Shown: positions 48,889-58,224, counted from the first letter of the stretch. The stretch is DNA of 64,000 nucleotides from Pseudomonas monsensis (GCF_014268495.2 NZ_CP077087.1:2607501-2671500), one strand, 5' to 3'. Notes: generated by a model from the letters alone, not told the origin. Program-made: numbers and translations.

Positions 48889-49668
48889 ATGAAGAAGCTA
48901 GTGATGTTCGGTGCCCTGGCACTGTCGATGTTGTCCCTGACCGCCGTGGCCGAAGACGCCAAGCCGATCCGCATCGGTATCGAAGCCGGTTACCCGCCAT
49001 TCTCGATGAAAACCCCTGACGGCAAACTCACCGGTTTCGACGTGGACATCGGTGATGCGCTGTGTGAGCAGATGAAAGTCAAGTGCACCTGGGTCGAGCA
49101 AGAGTTCGATGGCCTGATCCCGGCGCTGAAAGTGAAGAAAATCGACGCGATCCTGTCCTCGATGACCATCACCGACGACCGCAAGAAAAACGTTGATTTC
49201 ACTATCAAGTACTACCACACCCCGGCGCGCTTCGTGATGAAGGAAGGTTCCGGTGTCAAGGACCCGCTGACCGAGCTCAAGGGCAAGAAAGTCGGCGTGC
49301 TGCGTGCCAGTACCCACGACCGCTACGCCACCGAAGTGCTGGTTCCGGCCGGCATCGAGCTGGTGCGTTACGGCTCGCAACAGGAAGCCAACCTCGACAT
49401 GGTCTCCGGCCGTATCGACGCGATGCTGGCCGACTCGGTCAACCTGAGTGACGGCTTCCTGAAAACCGACGCCGGCAAAGGCTTCGAATTCGTCGGCCCG
49501 ACCTACGAAGACGCCAAGTACTTCGGCGGTGGCGCCGGCATTGCCGTGCGCAAGGGCGATACCGCCCTGGCCGAGCAGTTCAACAAGGCCATCACCGAAA
49601 TCCGCGCCAATGGCAAGTACAAGCAAGTGCAGGACAAGTACTTTGACTTTGACGTGTACGGCCATTAA
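48889..49668 (+). CDS. Amino acid ABC transporter substrate-binding protein (Lys/Arg/Orn type)
   Basis: This 259-residue periplasmic binding protein has a signal peptide of MKKLVMFGALALSMLSLTAVA-ED form, here the first 21-22 residues. The ligand fold shows IRIGIEAGYPPFSMKTPDG, TGFDVDIGDALC, FDGLIPALKVKKIDAILSSM and KYKQVQDKYFDFDVYG, close to AotJ/ArgT. No permease or ATPase gene follows, so it must work with a transporter encoded elsewhere. CAGGAGTTATAA gives a good ribosome site, and a terminator follows the gene. Confidence 0.9.
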   Translation: MKKLVMFGALALSMLSLTAVAEDAKPIRIGIEAGYPPFSMKTPDGKLTGFDVDIGDALCEQMKVKCTWVEQEFDGLIPALKVKKIDAILSSMTITDDRKKNVDFTIKYYHTPARFVMKEGSGVKDPLTELKGKKVGVLRASTHDRYATEVLVPAGIELVRYGSQQEANLDMVSGRIDAMLADSVNLSDGFLKTDAGKGFEFVGPTYEDAKYFGGGAGIAVRKGDTALAEQFNKAITEIRANGKYKQVQDKYFDFDVYGH

Positions 49669-49678
49669 TACGCCGTAG

Positions 49679-49717
49679 AAAAAAGTGGCCCGCGCACTGC
49701 GCCGGCCACTTTTTTTA
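49679..49717 (+). terminator. Intrinsic terminator after the binding-protein gene
   Basis: AAAAAAGTGGCC (49679-49690) pairs with GGCCACTTTTTT (49704-49715), a perfect stem followed by T residues. Confidence 0.9.
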
Positions 49718-49740
49718 CGCTCTAATGGTGGCGAGAGCCT

Positions 49741-49830
49741 TGTAGGAGTGAGCCTGTTCGCGATAGCGGTTTAGCATTCAACATCACTGTTGTCTGATCC
49801 ACCGCTATCGCGAGCAGGCTCACTCCTACA
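49741..49830. repeat. REP pair, 30-bp arms
   Basis: The arms 49741-49770 and 49801-49830 are reverse complements with one mismatch and contain GGAGTGAGCCTG and CGCGATAGCGGT. This is a different REP subfamily from the one at 2515. Confidence 0.88.
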
Positions 49831-49866
49831 GGGGATCTGTGTGATCCGGTTTTCAGGAGATATCCC

Positions 49867-50979
49867 ATGCAACGCATCGACCATGTTCTGCCCTGGAGCC
49901 ACCTGGGCAGCGAACGCTCCCTCAGTGTGTTCCGTTACGGCGCGGGCCCGCGCAAGGCCTACATCCAGGCCAGCCTGCACGCCGATGAACTGCCGGGTAT
50001 GCGCACCGCGTGGGAACTCAAGCAGCGTCTGAACGCGCTCGAACAGCAAGGCCGTTTGCAGGGCGTGATCGAACTGGTGCCGGTGGCCAACCCGATCGGG
50101 CTGGACCAGCATCTGCAAGGTGCGCACATGGGCCGTTTCGAACTGGGCAGCGGCAAGAACTTCAACCGCGCCTTCGTCGAACTCAGCGCACCGGTGGCGG
50201 CGCAGATCGGCGAGCGTCTGGGCCGCGATGCCGAGGCCAACATCGCCTTGATCCGCCAGACCATGCTTCAGCTGTTCGATGAGCTGCCGGCTCCGGCTTC
50301 GCAACTGGAAGCCCTGCATCGCTTGTTGCTGCGCCACGCCTGCGATGCCGACATCACCCTTGATCTGCATTGCGATTTCGACGCCGCGATCCACCTTTAC
50401 GCGCTGCCGCAGCACTGGCCGCGATGGCAATCGCTGGCGGCACGGCTGAAGGCTGGCGTGGCGCTGTTGTGTGAGGATTCCGGCGGCAGTTCGTTCGATG
50501 AGTCCTGCTCGACGCCGTGGCTGCGCCTGGCGCGGGCATTTCCCCAGGCCGCGATTCCACTGGCCAACCTCGCCACCACCCTGGAGCTGGGCAGCATGGG
50601 CGACACCCGGGTCGATCAGGCCCAGGCCAATTGCGAAGCGATTCTCGGTTTTCTCGCCGAGCAGGGCTTTATCAGCGGCGAATGGCCGACCGCGCCGGAC
50701 GCGTGCTGCGAGGGCCTGCCGTTCGAGGGCACTGAATATCTGTTCGCGCCACACCATGGTGTGGTGAGTTTTCTGCGCAATGCGGGCGAGTGGGTCGAGC
50801 AGGGCGATGCACTGTTTGAAGTGGTCGATCCGCTGCAGGATCGCGTGACCACCGTGTGCGCCGGTACCAGCGGCGTGTTGTTTGCCATCGACCGTGGGCG
50901 TTACACCCAACCGGGGATCTGGCAGGCGAAAGTCGCGGGTCGGGTGCCGTTCCGGACGGGCAAGCTGTCCAACGACTGA
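49867..50979 (+). CDS. Succinylglutamate desuccinylase/aspartoacylase family protein (AotO-like)
   Basis: This is a 370-residue M14-type zinc hydrolase. Zinc ligands are seen in SLHADELPGM (His, Glu) and TLDLHCDFDA (His). The C-terminal beta domain includes GVVSFLRNAGEWVEQGD. AotO, the relative in Pseudomonas arginine/ornithine transport operons, lies among aot genes; here it follows an AotJ-like binding protein, though a terminator and REP separate them. The reaction is not established for AotO. Confidence 0.83.
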   Translation: MQRIDHVLPWSHLGSERSLSVFRYGAGPRKAYIQASLHADELPGMRTAWELKQRLNALEQQGRLQGVIELVPVANPIGLDQHLQGAHMGRFELGSGKNFNRAFVELSAPVAAQIGERLGRDAEANIALIRQTMLQLFDELPAPASQLEALHRLLLRHACDADITLDLHCDFDAAIHLYALPQHWPRWQSLAARLKAGVALLCEDSGGSSFDESCSTPWLRLARAFPQAAIPLANLATTLELGSMGDTRVDQAQANCEAILGFLAEQGFISGEWPTAPDACCEGLPFEGTEYLFAPHHGVVSFLRNAGEWVEQGDALFEVVDPLQDRVTTVCAGTSGVLFAIDRGRYTQPGIWQAKVAGRVPFRTGKLSND

Positions 50980-51040
50980 CAGATCTGCGGCGAATACATT
51001 CGCGAGCAGGCGCGCTGCCACCTTGAAATGCGTTTCTCTG

Positions 51041-51064
51041 TGGGAGCGGGCTTGTCGCGAAGGG
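51041..51064. repeat. Single REP unit
   Basis: One copy of GTGGGAGCGGGCTTGTCGCG stands alone upstream of the esterase gene without a paired inverted copy nearby. Confidence 0.6.
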
Positions 51065-51147
51065 GCCATCAGCAACATCGCCAAATCTGGATCCTGACCG
51101 CAGGGTGTCAGGCTCCCCCCGAACCGACACGTTGTGAGGAAGGCTTT

Positions 51148-51864
51148 ATGTTGAAAGTATTTGCCCTGTTGACCCTGCTGGCGTCTTCCGCCGTCCAGGC
51201 TCAAATCACGCTGCAATCCGATCTGCCGCTCAAGTACCTCGAACAGGTTCACCCTGACGCCGAGTCGCGGCCGCTGGTGATTTTCCTGCACGGTTACGGC
51301 AGTAACGAAGCTGACCTGATCGGCATGAAGTTCCAGTTGCCGGCGCAATACAACTACCTGTCGGTGCAGGCGCCGATGGCGCTGGGTGAAGGTCGCTACC
51401 AGTGGTTTCGCAAGAAGGGCGAAGGGGCCTACAACGGCGAGACCGATGATCTGAAGGTCAGCGGCCGGAAACTGCGCGACTTTATCGCCCAGGCCGCGAA
51501 GAAATATCACGCCAGCCCGGACAAGGTGTACCTGATCGGCTTCAGCCAGGGCGCGATGATGACTTACGAAGTGGGGTTGCGGTCGCCGCTGGCGGTCGGC
51601 GGTATTGCGGCGTTGAGCGGTCGTTTATTGCCGGTGTTGAAGGGCGAACTGAAGGCCGGGCAACCCCCTCTGGCCCTGAACATCTTCATTGGCCACGGCA
51701 CCGCCGATGATCGTGTGCCGTATCGCGATGGCACCGAGGCCAATGCGCTGCTGCAGAAGCTCGACTACAAACCGCAATTTCACGCCTATCCCGGCGTCGG
51801 CCACAGCATCAGTGCGGCCGAACTGCGGGACCTGAATGGCTGGTTGCAGCAGCTCAATCCTTGA
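51148..51864 (+). CDS. Exported carboxylesterase/phospholipase-like hydrolase
   Basis: This 238-residue alpha/beta hydrolase has a signal peptide (MLKVFALLTLLASSAVQA-Q). The catalytic set is LVIFLHGYGSNEADLI, the nucleophile GFSQGAMM, Asp in IGHGTADDRVPY and His in PGVGHSISAAE, the pattern of YpfH/carboxylesterase 2 enzymes. GAGGAAGGCTTT precedes the ATG. It overlaps the convergent next gene by 11 bases. Confidence 0.87.
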   Translation: MLKVFALLTLLASSAVQAQITLQSDLPLKYLEQVHPDAESRPLVIFLHGYGSNEADLIGMKFQLPAQYNYLSVQAPMALGEGRYQWFRKKGEGAYNGETDDLKVSGRKLRDFIAQAAKKYHASPDKVYLIGFSQGAMMTYEVGLRSPLAVGGIAALSGRLLPVLKGELKAGQPPLALNIFIGHGTADDRVPYRDGTEANALLQKLDYKPQFHAYPGVGHSISAAELRDLNGWLQQLNP

Positions 51865-52417
51865 GGAGGGTGGTGACCAGGGCGTCGTGACCTTTCTTGT
51901 CACTGGCACGGGAGATCACCTGCACCAGTGCCATTTTGGTGCCGGAGCCGGCCAGCAACGTGGTGTTGAGCGTCTGGCCGCCACCCTGGGTGGCGGTGCT
52001 GTCGACCTGCCGCACACCAAGGCCGGTGCCTTTGCGGGTCAGGCTCTTTTCACTGAGCTTATTGAAGTCCGGCAGCGCCTTGCTTTGGTCTTCAATGAAC
52101 CGTGACACGCTGGCGTCGAGGAACTCACCGTCGTTGTCCTTGACGTTAACGCCTTCGGGAATGCGGTTTTCCGCGGTGATGACCACGGTTTTTGTGGCTT
52201 CGTTGGTGTACATCGTGCCGACGGCCCCGCTCGGACTGGCCGGCAGCGGATCGGCGACGAAGCCCTTGGGCAACACGAACGTGAACTTGCCGCCGAGCAT
52301 CGAGACTTTCTCGGTGGCGGCTTTTTCCTTGGCCTTGGCTGCCTGAGCGTTGATGGCGCCGAGGCCGGCGACGGCCGCCAGCAACAGGACGACGGCTTTC
52401 TTGCTGAGCAATGACAT
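51854..52417 (-). CDS. Exported hypothetical protein
   Basis: This 187-residue protein has a signal peptide (MSLLSKKAVVLLLAAVAGLG, cleaved after INAQA) and a Lys/Ala-rich mature start. The rest is a single alpha-beta domain with GGKFTFVLPKGFVADPLP and ALVQVISRASDKKGHDALV. I recognise it as a conserved Pseudomonas periplasmic type but no function. It is a single gene converging on the esterase. Confidence 0.72.
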   Translation of the reverse strand: MSLLSKKAVVLLLAAVAGLGAINAQAAKAKEKAATEKVSMLGGKFTFVLPKGFVADPLPASPSGAVGTMYTNEATKTVVITAENRIPEGVNVKDNDGEFLDASVSRFIEDQSKALPDFNKLSEKSLTRKGTGLGVRQVDSTATQGGGQTLNTTLLAGSGTKMALVQVISRASDKKGHDALVTTLLKD

Positions 52418-52526
52418 TCGAATCTCCGGTGGATGGTCGCGCTAGGCGGGCGATCATCCCACGCAGCGCCTTATCACTCCAGCCCGGCCCGTCTGAACAC
52501 CCGCGTCCTCGCCACAGGGGACGGGT

Positions 52527-53309
52527 TCAGGCTTGAGGGTGCGCTTGTCTGGGCGGGGCCGGTTTAGCCAGTAGCTTGCGGGTCACGCCGAGCATCGCCA
52601 CCGCCACCGCGACACCCACGGCAAACCCACTCAGGCCCAGGCTCGGCAAGGTCAGCGCCGACACCAGGCAAAACGCCGAAAACGAATACATGCCGGTTGC
52701 CGTCGCTCGCAACAATGCGGCGGTGAATGCCGGCCCGCGGGTCTGTTGGGAAAACACCGCCATCACGCTGCCGAGCACCGGGAACACCGCGAGCAGGCCG
52801 CTCCAGCGTTCGCCGACCGTGCTGGCGAGCATCGTCACCAGCAAGGTCAACGCCGCACCGGCGATCATCCGCCAGATCAATTTGTCCGACTTCGGCGCCG
52901 GGCCATTGAGTACCGGTTGCACCTTGGGAAACAGGTAGGGCGAGGACAGCAATGCGACCGCCGCGGCGGCCACGGAGAACGGCAGCGACGCCGGAATCAG
53001 CGATAACCCCCACGCGATCACGGTCCACACCGCCAATGAAGTCATCAGCGCCGAAGGCCAGTTCGCCCGTTGCGCGACCTGAGCGTAGGTGATGCAGAAC
53101 GCAATCATCGCAAACATCGCCGACAACGCGGCCACCGCTGACTGCGCGGCAAATGCCGGGCCTTGTTCGATCGCGAGGAAAAACAGGATCGGCCCGACCA
53201 CCACCGGCAACCCCGACAGCCACCCGGCCACGCTCGGCCCCCAGCGTTTGCCTGCGAGAGAAATCAGCAGCAGAAAACCGGGAATCAGCAGCAGTTTGAG
53301 GATCAGCAC
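52527..53309 (-). CDS. Integral membrane protein of unknown function
   Basis: This 260-residue protein has about eight hydrophobic helices, from MLILKLLLIPGFLLLISLAG to GVAVAVAMLGVTRKLLA. The GPSVAGWLSGLPVVVGPILF motif near residue 25 recurs in weakly similar form later (GERWSGLLAVFPVLGSVMAV), which points to an internal duplication. It is probably a small transporter-like protein; no substrate is indicated. Confidence 0.75.
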   Translation of the reverse strand: MLILKLLLIPGFLLLISLAGKRWGPSVAGWLSGLPVVVGPILFFLAIEQGPAFAAQSAVAALSAMFAMIAFCITYAQVAQRANWPSALMTSLAVWTVIAWGLSLIPASLPFSVAAAAVALLSSPYLFPKVQPVLNGPAPKSDKLIWRMIAGAALTLLVTMLASTVGERWSGLLAVFPVLGSVMAVFSQQTRGPAFTAALLRATATGMYSFSAFCLVSALTLPSLGLSGFAVGVAVAVAMLGVTRKLLAKPAPPRQAHPQA

Positions 53310-53456
53310 GCAGGTGTCTCCGTCCGGGTGAGTGGCGTTACGTTAGCATTGTCGACAATTGATTGCTGAAGATGTGCGCAAAATATGTACACAGGGTACG
53401 AGGCGCGATCCCCGGCTATGCTCTGTCTATCAGGGCTTGCCGGAGTCGATATTGCA

Positions 53457-53993
53457 ATGAACAGAACACCCAAGGTGCTGCGTGGATGTTGTGGCATCGG
53501 TTTATGGGCGTTATTGCTGACGCCCACCTGGGCCAACTGGCAGGACGCAGTGCCCGGCGCGCAGATCATCGGCACCGGCGATTTCAGCGTGTGGGGCTTC
53601 GACGTGTACAACGCGCGTTTGTGGAGCGCCGCGCGGCCGCTGGCGGACGGCCAGCCCTTCGCGCTGGAGCTGATCTATCGCCGCACCATCTCCCGCGATG
53701 ACCTGGTCAAGGCCAGCGTCGATGAAATCAAACGTCTGGCAGGCAGCAGCGTCAGTCCCGCGCAATTGGCCGGCTGGCAGATTCAGATGCAGCAGTCGTT
53801 CGTCGATGTGCAGGCCGGTACACGAATTACCGGGGTGTACCTGCCGGGACAGGGCGCACGGTTTTTTGTCGGGCAACAGTTGCAGCATGAGATTGATGAT
53901 CCGCAGTTTGCCCGGGCGTTTTTCGATATCTGGCTGGATCCGCGGACCCGCAGCCCCGAGTTGCGTCAACAGTTACTCGGTGTGAGTCGTTAA
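53457..53993 (+). CDS. Chalcone isomerase-like family protein, exported
   Basis: This 178-residue protein has a signal peptide to about PTWA-NW. The chalcone-isomerase-like fold is recognised from GTGDFSVWGFDVYNARLW, then LELIYRRTISRDDLV and GVYLPGQGARFFVG. Bacterial members do not act on flavonoids as far as known; the plant enzymatic name reflects fold only. The start at 53457 gives the signal peptide; the open frame extends upstream. Confidence 0.8.
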   Translation: MNRTPKVLRGCCGIGLWALLLTPTWANWQDAVPGAQIIGTGDFSVWGFDVYNARLWSAARPLADGQPFALELIYRRTISRDDLVKASVDEIKRLAGSSVSPAQLAGWQIQMQQSFVDVQAGTRITGVYLPGQGARFFVGQQLQHEIDDPQFARAFFDIWLDPRTRSPELRQQLLGVSR

Positions 53994-54072
53994 GAGCAAA
54001 AGATCGCAGCCCTTCAAGGCTTCGGCTGAAACGTCTAAGCTGCGTCTTTCCGACTTGTTTCTGGATGTGTGC

Positions 54073-55392
54073 GTGAAATTCAGTTTGCCCAAAATCGCCA
54101 CCGCGCCGTTTTGCCCGCCGGAAGTGGCCGGCAGTGTGGCGGTGGATCCGAATGCCGCGTTCTTCAAACGCGTGCTGCGTTTCGCCGGTCCCGGTTTGCT
54201 GGTGTCGATCGGCTACATGGACCCGGGCAACTGGGCAACCGCCATCGAGGCCGGTTCGCGCTTTGGCTACAGCCTGTTGTTTGTGGTGTTGCTGGCGAGC
54301 CTGGCGGGCATGGTCGTGCAATGCCTGTGTTCGCGGCTCGGCATCGCCACCGGCCGCGACCTGGCGCAACTTTCTCGTGAGCGCTACAGCACGCCGACCG
54401 CGCGCTTGCAATGGGTGCTGGCGGAGATCTCGATTATTGCCACCGACCTGGCCGAAGTGCTTGGCTGCGCCTTGGCGTTTCACTTGCTGCTGGGCTGTTC
54501 GCTGACCTTCGGCATTGCCTTGACCGCGTTCGACACGCTGCTGGTGCTGGCCCTGCAAAACCGGGGCTTTCGCCGCCTGGAAGCGATCATGCTGGTGCTG
54601 GTGGCCACCATCGGCGTGTGTTTTTTCGTCGAACTGGTGCTGATCAAACCTTACTGGCCGGACGTCTTTCAAGGCTTCAAACCGTCACTGGCGGCGATCA
54701 GCGATGCGGCACCGTTGTACCTGGCCATCGGCATTCTCGGCGCGACGGTGATGCCGCATAACCTCTACCTGCACACCTCGATCGTACAGACACGCATGAT
54801 CGGCCAAGACCTGGCGAGCAAGCAGGACGCGGTGAAGCTGGCACGCATCGACACCATCGGCTCGCTGGCGCTGGCGCTGTTGGTCAACGCGGCGATCCTG
54901 ATTCTCGCGGCAGCGGCATTTCACCAGTCCGGACATACCGATGTGGTGGATATTCAGGACGCCTATCACTTGCTCGATCCGCTGGTGGGCGGTGCGTTGG
55001 CCAGCGTGCTGTTCGGTGTCGCACTGCTCGCTTCGGGGCAGAGTTCGACCTTCACCGGCACCATCGCCGGGCAGGTGATCATGGAAGGCTACCTGAACCT
55101 GCGAATTCCGTGCTGGCAGCGCCGTTTGATCACCCGCGGGCTGGCGCTGATTCCGGCGTTCATCGGCGTGTGGCTGATGGGGGACAACGCGGTGGGCAAG
55201 TTGCTGGTGTTGAGTCAGGTGGTATTGAGCCTGCAACTGCCGTTTGCGCTGTATCCGCTGATTCGCATGACCAACGACCGACAGCTGATGGGGCCGTTTG
55301 TGAATCGCCTGCCGACCCGGATACTGGCGTGGGGCTTGTTTGCGGTGATCAGTGGGGCGAACGCGTGGTTGATTCTGCAGATGGCGGTGTGA
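54073..55392 (+). CDS. mntH: Nramp family divalent metal transporter
   Basis: This 439-residue proton-coupled Mn2+/Fe2+ importer has 11 helices. Metal-site motifs are GYMDPGNWATAIEAGSRF in helix 1 and GATVMPHNLYLHTSIVQ in helix 6. FGVALLASGQSSTFTGTIAG is the conserved segment near helix 8. The GTG at 54073 is taken as the start; GTG at 54067 and TTG at 54055 are alternatives. A manganese or Fur/MntR box was not recognised upstream. Confidence 0.9.
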   Translation: MKFSLPKIATAPFCPPEVAGSVAVDPNAAFFKRVLRFAGPGLLVSIGYMDPGNWATAIEAGSRFGYSLLFVVLLASLAGMVVQCLCSRLGIATGRDLAQLSRERYSTPTARLQWVLAEISIIATDLAEVLGCALAFHLLLGCSLTFGIALTAFDTLLVLALQNRGFRRLEAIMLVLVATIGVCFFVELVLIKPYWPDVFQGFKPSLAAISDAAPLYLAIGILGATVMPHNLYLHTSIVQTRMIGQDLASKQDAVKLARIDTIGSLALALLVNAAILILAAAAFHQSGHTDVVDIQDAYHLLDPLVGGALASVLFGVALLASGQSSTFTGTIAGQVIMEGYLNLRIPCWQRRLITRGLALIPAFIGVWLMGDNAVGKLLVLSQVVLSLQLPFALYPLIRMTNDRQLMGPFVNRLPTRILAWGLFAVISGANAWLILQMAV

Positions 55393-55417
55393 ACAGATGT
55401 TTTTGTGGTGACTGAAA

Positions 55418-55522
55418 TGGCCCCATCGCTGGCAAGCCAGCTCCCACAGGGTTTGGGGGTGAACAAAGAATTTGAATCCACCCTCAATCACCGTGGGAGC
55501 TGGCTTGCCAGCGATGGGGCCA
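55418..55522. repeat. REP pair, perfect 30-bp inverted repeat
   Basis: Arms at 55418-55447 and 55493-55522 are perfect complements and share the GGCAAGCCAGCTCCCAC core of the copy at 2515. It lies after the mntH stop. Confidence 0.9.
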
Positions 55523-55553
55523 TCAAAACCTACATAAATCCAGGCAAAAAAAG

Positions 55554-55585
55554 ACCCGGTGCAACGCCAGTCGCACCGGGTTTTT
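55554..55585. terminator. Bidirectional intrinsic terminator between mntH and the thiolase gene
   Basis: ACCCGGTGC (55554-55562) pairs with GCACCGGGT (55573-55581), with A run upstream and T run downstream, so it works for both converging genes. Confidence 0.9.
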
Positions 55586-55640
55586 GTTGCCAGCGAGCAG
55601 CGGATGTCGTGGATCCACCGCCCGCCGTTGAACTCGATGT

Positions 55641-56822
55641 TTAAGCGCGTTCCAGCGCCAGCGCCACGCCCTGACCACCGCCGATGCACAAGGTCGCCAG
55701 ACCCTTTTTCGCATCACGCTTGATCATCTCGTGCAGCAGGGTTACCAGCACCCGGCAGCCCGAGGCACCGATCGGGTGACCGAGGGCGATGGCGCCGCCG
55801 TTGACGTTGACCTTGTCCAGATCCCATTGCAGATCCTTGGCCACCGCCAGCGATTGCGCAGCGAAGGCTTCGTTGGCTTCGATCAGGTCGAGCTGGCCGA
55901 TGTTCCAGCCCGCCTTGTCGAGGCAGCGGCGGGTAGCCGAGACCGGGCCGATGCCCATGATCGCCGGATCAACGCCTGCGTTGGCATAGGCGGCAATTTT
56001 TGCCAGCACCGGCAGGCCCAGGGCCTTGGCTTTCTCGGCGCTCATCAGGATCACCGCAGCGGCGCCGTCGTTCAGCGACGAGGCGTTGCCGGCCGTCACG
56101 CTGCCGTCCTTTTTGAAGGCCGGGCGCAGTTTCGCCAGCGATTCGGCGGTGGTGTCGCCGCGTGGTTGTTCGTCAACCTTGAACGCGACAGGATCGCCTT
56201 TGCGCTGCGGAATCAGGATCGGGGTGATTTCATCGACAAAGCGGCCGGCCTCGATGGCGGCAGCGGCTTTCTGCTGCGAGGCTGCGGCGAAAGCGTCCTG
56301 TTGCTCGCGGCTGATCTGGTATTTATCGACCAGATTTTCCGCGGTGATGCCCATGTGGTAATCGTTGAACGCATCCCACAGACCATCGCTGATCATGGTG
56401 TCGACCATTTGCGCATGGCCCATGCGCAGACCGGTGCGTGCGCCCGGCAGTACGTAGTTGGACAGGCTCATGTTCTCCTGACCGCCGGCGATGATCACCT
56501 CGGCGTCACCGCAACGGATCGCTTGCGCGCCCAGGTGCAGGGCCTTCAGGCCCGAACCACAGACCTTGTTCAGGGTCATGGCCGGTACGGCGTGGGGCAG
56601 GCCGGCCTTGATCGCGGCCTGACGCGCCGGGTTCTGGCCGGCGCCGGCAGTCAGCACCTGGCCCATGATCACTTCATCGACCTGGGCACCGTCCAGACCG
56701 GTTTGTTCGAGCAACTGGCGGATCACCGCCGCGCCCAGATCCACCGCGGACACGCTGGCCAGGGAGCCCTGGAAACTGCCGATCGCGGTGCGCGTGGCGG
56801 CAACAATTACGACGTCTTGCAT
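55641..56822 (-). CDS. atoB: Acetyl-CoA C-acetyltransferase (thiolase)
   Basis: This 393-residue thiolase cleaves acetoacetyl-CoA to two acetyl-CoA. Active-site Cys lies in LNKVCGSGLKALHL near residue 89, the His in NVNGGAIALGHPIGASG and the second Cys in ATLCIGGGQG. GAGGAATTCGAAA before the ATG at 56822 supports the start. It follows the CoA-transferase genes in the same operon. Confidence 0.93.
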   Translation of the reverse strand: MQDVVIVAATRTAIGSFQGSLASVSAVDLGAAVIRQLLEQTGLDGAQVDEVIMGQVLTAGAGQNPARQAAIKAGLPHAVPAMTLNKVCGSGLKALHLGAQAIRCGDAEVIIAGGQENMSLSNYVLPGARTGLRMGHAQMVDTMISDGLWDAFNDYHMGITAENLVDKYQISREQQDAFAAASQQKAAAAIEAGRFVDEITPILIPQRKGDPVAFKVDEQPRGDTTAESLAKLRPAFKKDGSVTAGNASSLNDGAAAVILMSAEKAKALGLPVLAKIAAYANAGVDPAIMGIGPVSATRRCLDKAGWNIGQLDLIEANEAFAAQSLAVAKDLQWDLDKVNVNGGAIALGHPIGASGCRVLVTLLHEMIKRDAKKGLATLCIGGGQGVALALERA

Positions 56823-56833
56823 TTTCGAATTCC

Positions 56834-57499
56834 TCACTGGGCAGCGAACTGCATTTCCGGTACGTGATCCGGGACGATCAGTTTACCAGCGGTTTTGGCG
56901 ACGATTTCCTCGACGCTGACGCCAGGTGCGCGTTCCTTGAGGACAAAAGCGCCATTTTCGATTTCCAGATAAGCCAGGTCGGTCAGCACGCGCTTGATGC
57001 AACCGGCACCGGTCAGCGGCAGGCTGCATTTGGACAGCAGTTTGGATTCACCGTCCTTGGACGCGTGGGTCATGATCACGATGATGTTGTCGGCCCCAGC
57101 CACCAGGTCCATGGCGCCGCCCATGCCCTTGACCAGCTTGCCGGGAATCATCCACGAGGCGATGTTGCCTTCGACGTCGACTTCGAACGCCCCCAGCACG
57201 GTCAGGTCGACATGCCCGCCGCGGATCATCGCGAAGGATTCGGCGGAGTTGAAAATCGACGCCCCGATACGTGCGGTCACGGTCTGTTTGCCGGCGTTGA
57301 TCATGTCGGCATCAATGGTTTCTTCGGTTGGAAAAGGCCCCATGCCGAGCAGACCGTTTTCCGATTGCAGCATGACTTCCATGCCTTCGGGAATGTAGTT
57401 GGCGACCAGGGTCGGAATGCCGATGCCAAGGTTCACGTAGTAGCCGTCCTGCATTTCGCGGGCGACGCGCTGAGCCATTTGTTCGCGGGAAAGTGCCAT
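56834..57499 (-). CDS. 3-oxoacid CoA-transferase subunit B
   Basis: This 221-residue beta subunit has the catalytic Glu in VMLQSENGLLGMGPFP. YYVNLGIGIPTLVANYIPEG and GGHVDLTVLGAFEVD are family segments. It transfers CoA between succinyl-CoA or acetyl-CoA and acetoacetate. The start at 57499 (MALSREQMAQRVA) follows a purine-rich site, and the gene lies 26 bases after subunit A. Confidence 0.92.
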   Translation of the reverse strand: MALSREQMAQRVAREMQDGYYVNLGIGIPTLVANYIPEGMEVMLQSENGLLGMGPFPTEETIDADMINAGKQTVTARIGASIFNSAESFAMIRGGHVDLTVLGAFEVDVEGNIASWMIPGKLVKGMGGAMDLVAGADNIIVIMTHASKDGESKLLSKCSLPLTGAGCIKRVLTDLAYLEIENGAFVLKERAPGVSVEEIVAKTAGKLIVPDHVPEMQFAAQ

Positions 57500-57525
57500 G
57501 TTGTTGTTCTCCGTCTGGGCTTCAG

Positions 57526-58224
57526 TTATTTGCGGATGGTGCGCTGTTCGATGCGTTTTTCGAACGTGCCGCAAATGACCCGGTCGACGTAGATGCCGGG
57601 GGTGTGGATCTGCGACGGATCCAGCTCGCCGGGTTCAACGATTTCTTCGACTTCAACCACGGTGATCTTGCCGGCGGTGGCCGCCAGTGGGTTGAAGTTC
57701 TGCGCGGTGTGGCGGTAGATGACGTTGCCGAAATGGTCGGCTTTCCAGCCTTTGACGATGGCGAAGTCGCCGGTGATGGACTCTTCCATCAGGTACTTGC
57801 GACCTTTGAATTCACGCACTTCCTTGCCTTCGGCCACGGGGGTGCCGACGCCGGTGGCGGTGAAGAAGGCCGGAATGCCGGCGCCGCCGGCGCGCATTTT
57901 CTCGGCGAGGGTGCCTTGCGGGGTCAGGATGACTTCGATCTCGCCCTTGAGCAGTTGCTCTTCGAACAGCTTGTTTTCGCCGACGTAGGAGGCGATGACT
58001 TTGCTGATCTGGCGATCGGTCAACAGCACGCCGAGGCCGAACCCGTCGACGCCGCAGTTGTTGGAAACCACAGTCAGGTCGCGGGTGCCTTTGCGCTTGA
58101 TCTCGGCGATCAGGTTTTCCGGAATGCCGCACAGACCGAAGCCGCCGGCGATGACGGTCATGCCATCTTCCAGCCCGGCGAGGGCTTCCTCGTAGGAACT
58201 CACGCGCTTGTCGAAACCTGCCAT
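57526..58224 (-). CDS. 3-oxoacid CoA-transferase subunit A
   Basis: This 232-residue alpha subunit carries the CoA-binding glycine motif VIAGGFGLCGIPENLI, SNNCGVDGFGLGVLL and ITGDFAIVKGWKADHFGNVIY. AGAGGTGCAT precedes the ATG at 58224. With subunit B and the thiolase it forms a three-gene module for acetoacetate/ketone-body use. Confidence 0.92.
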   Translation of the reverse strand: MAGFDKRVSSYEEALAGLEDGMTVIAGGFGLCGIPENLIAEIKRKGTRDLTVVSNNCGVDGFGLGVLLTDRQISKVIASYVGENKLFEEQLLKGEIEVILTPQGTLAEKMRAGGAGIPAFFTATGVGTPVAEGKEVREFKGRKYLMEESITGDFAIVKGWKADHFGNVIYRHTAQNFNPLAATAGKITVVEVEEIVEPGELDPSQIHTPGIYVDRVICGTFEKRIEQRTIRK

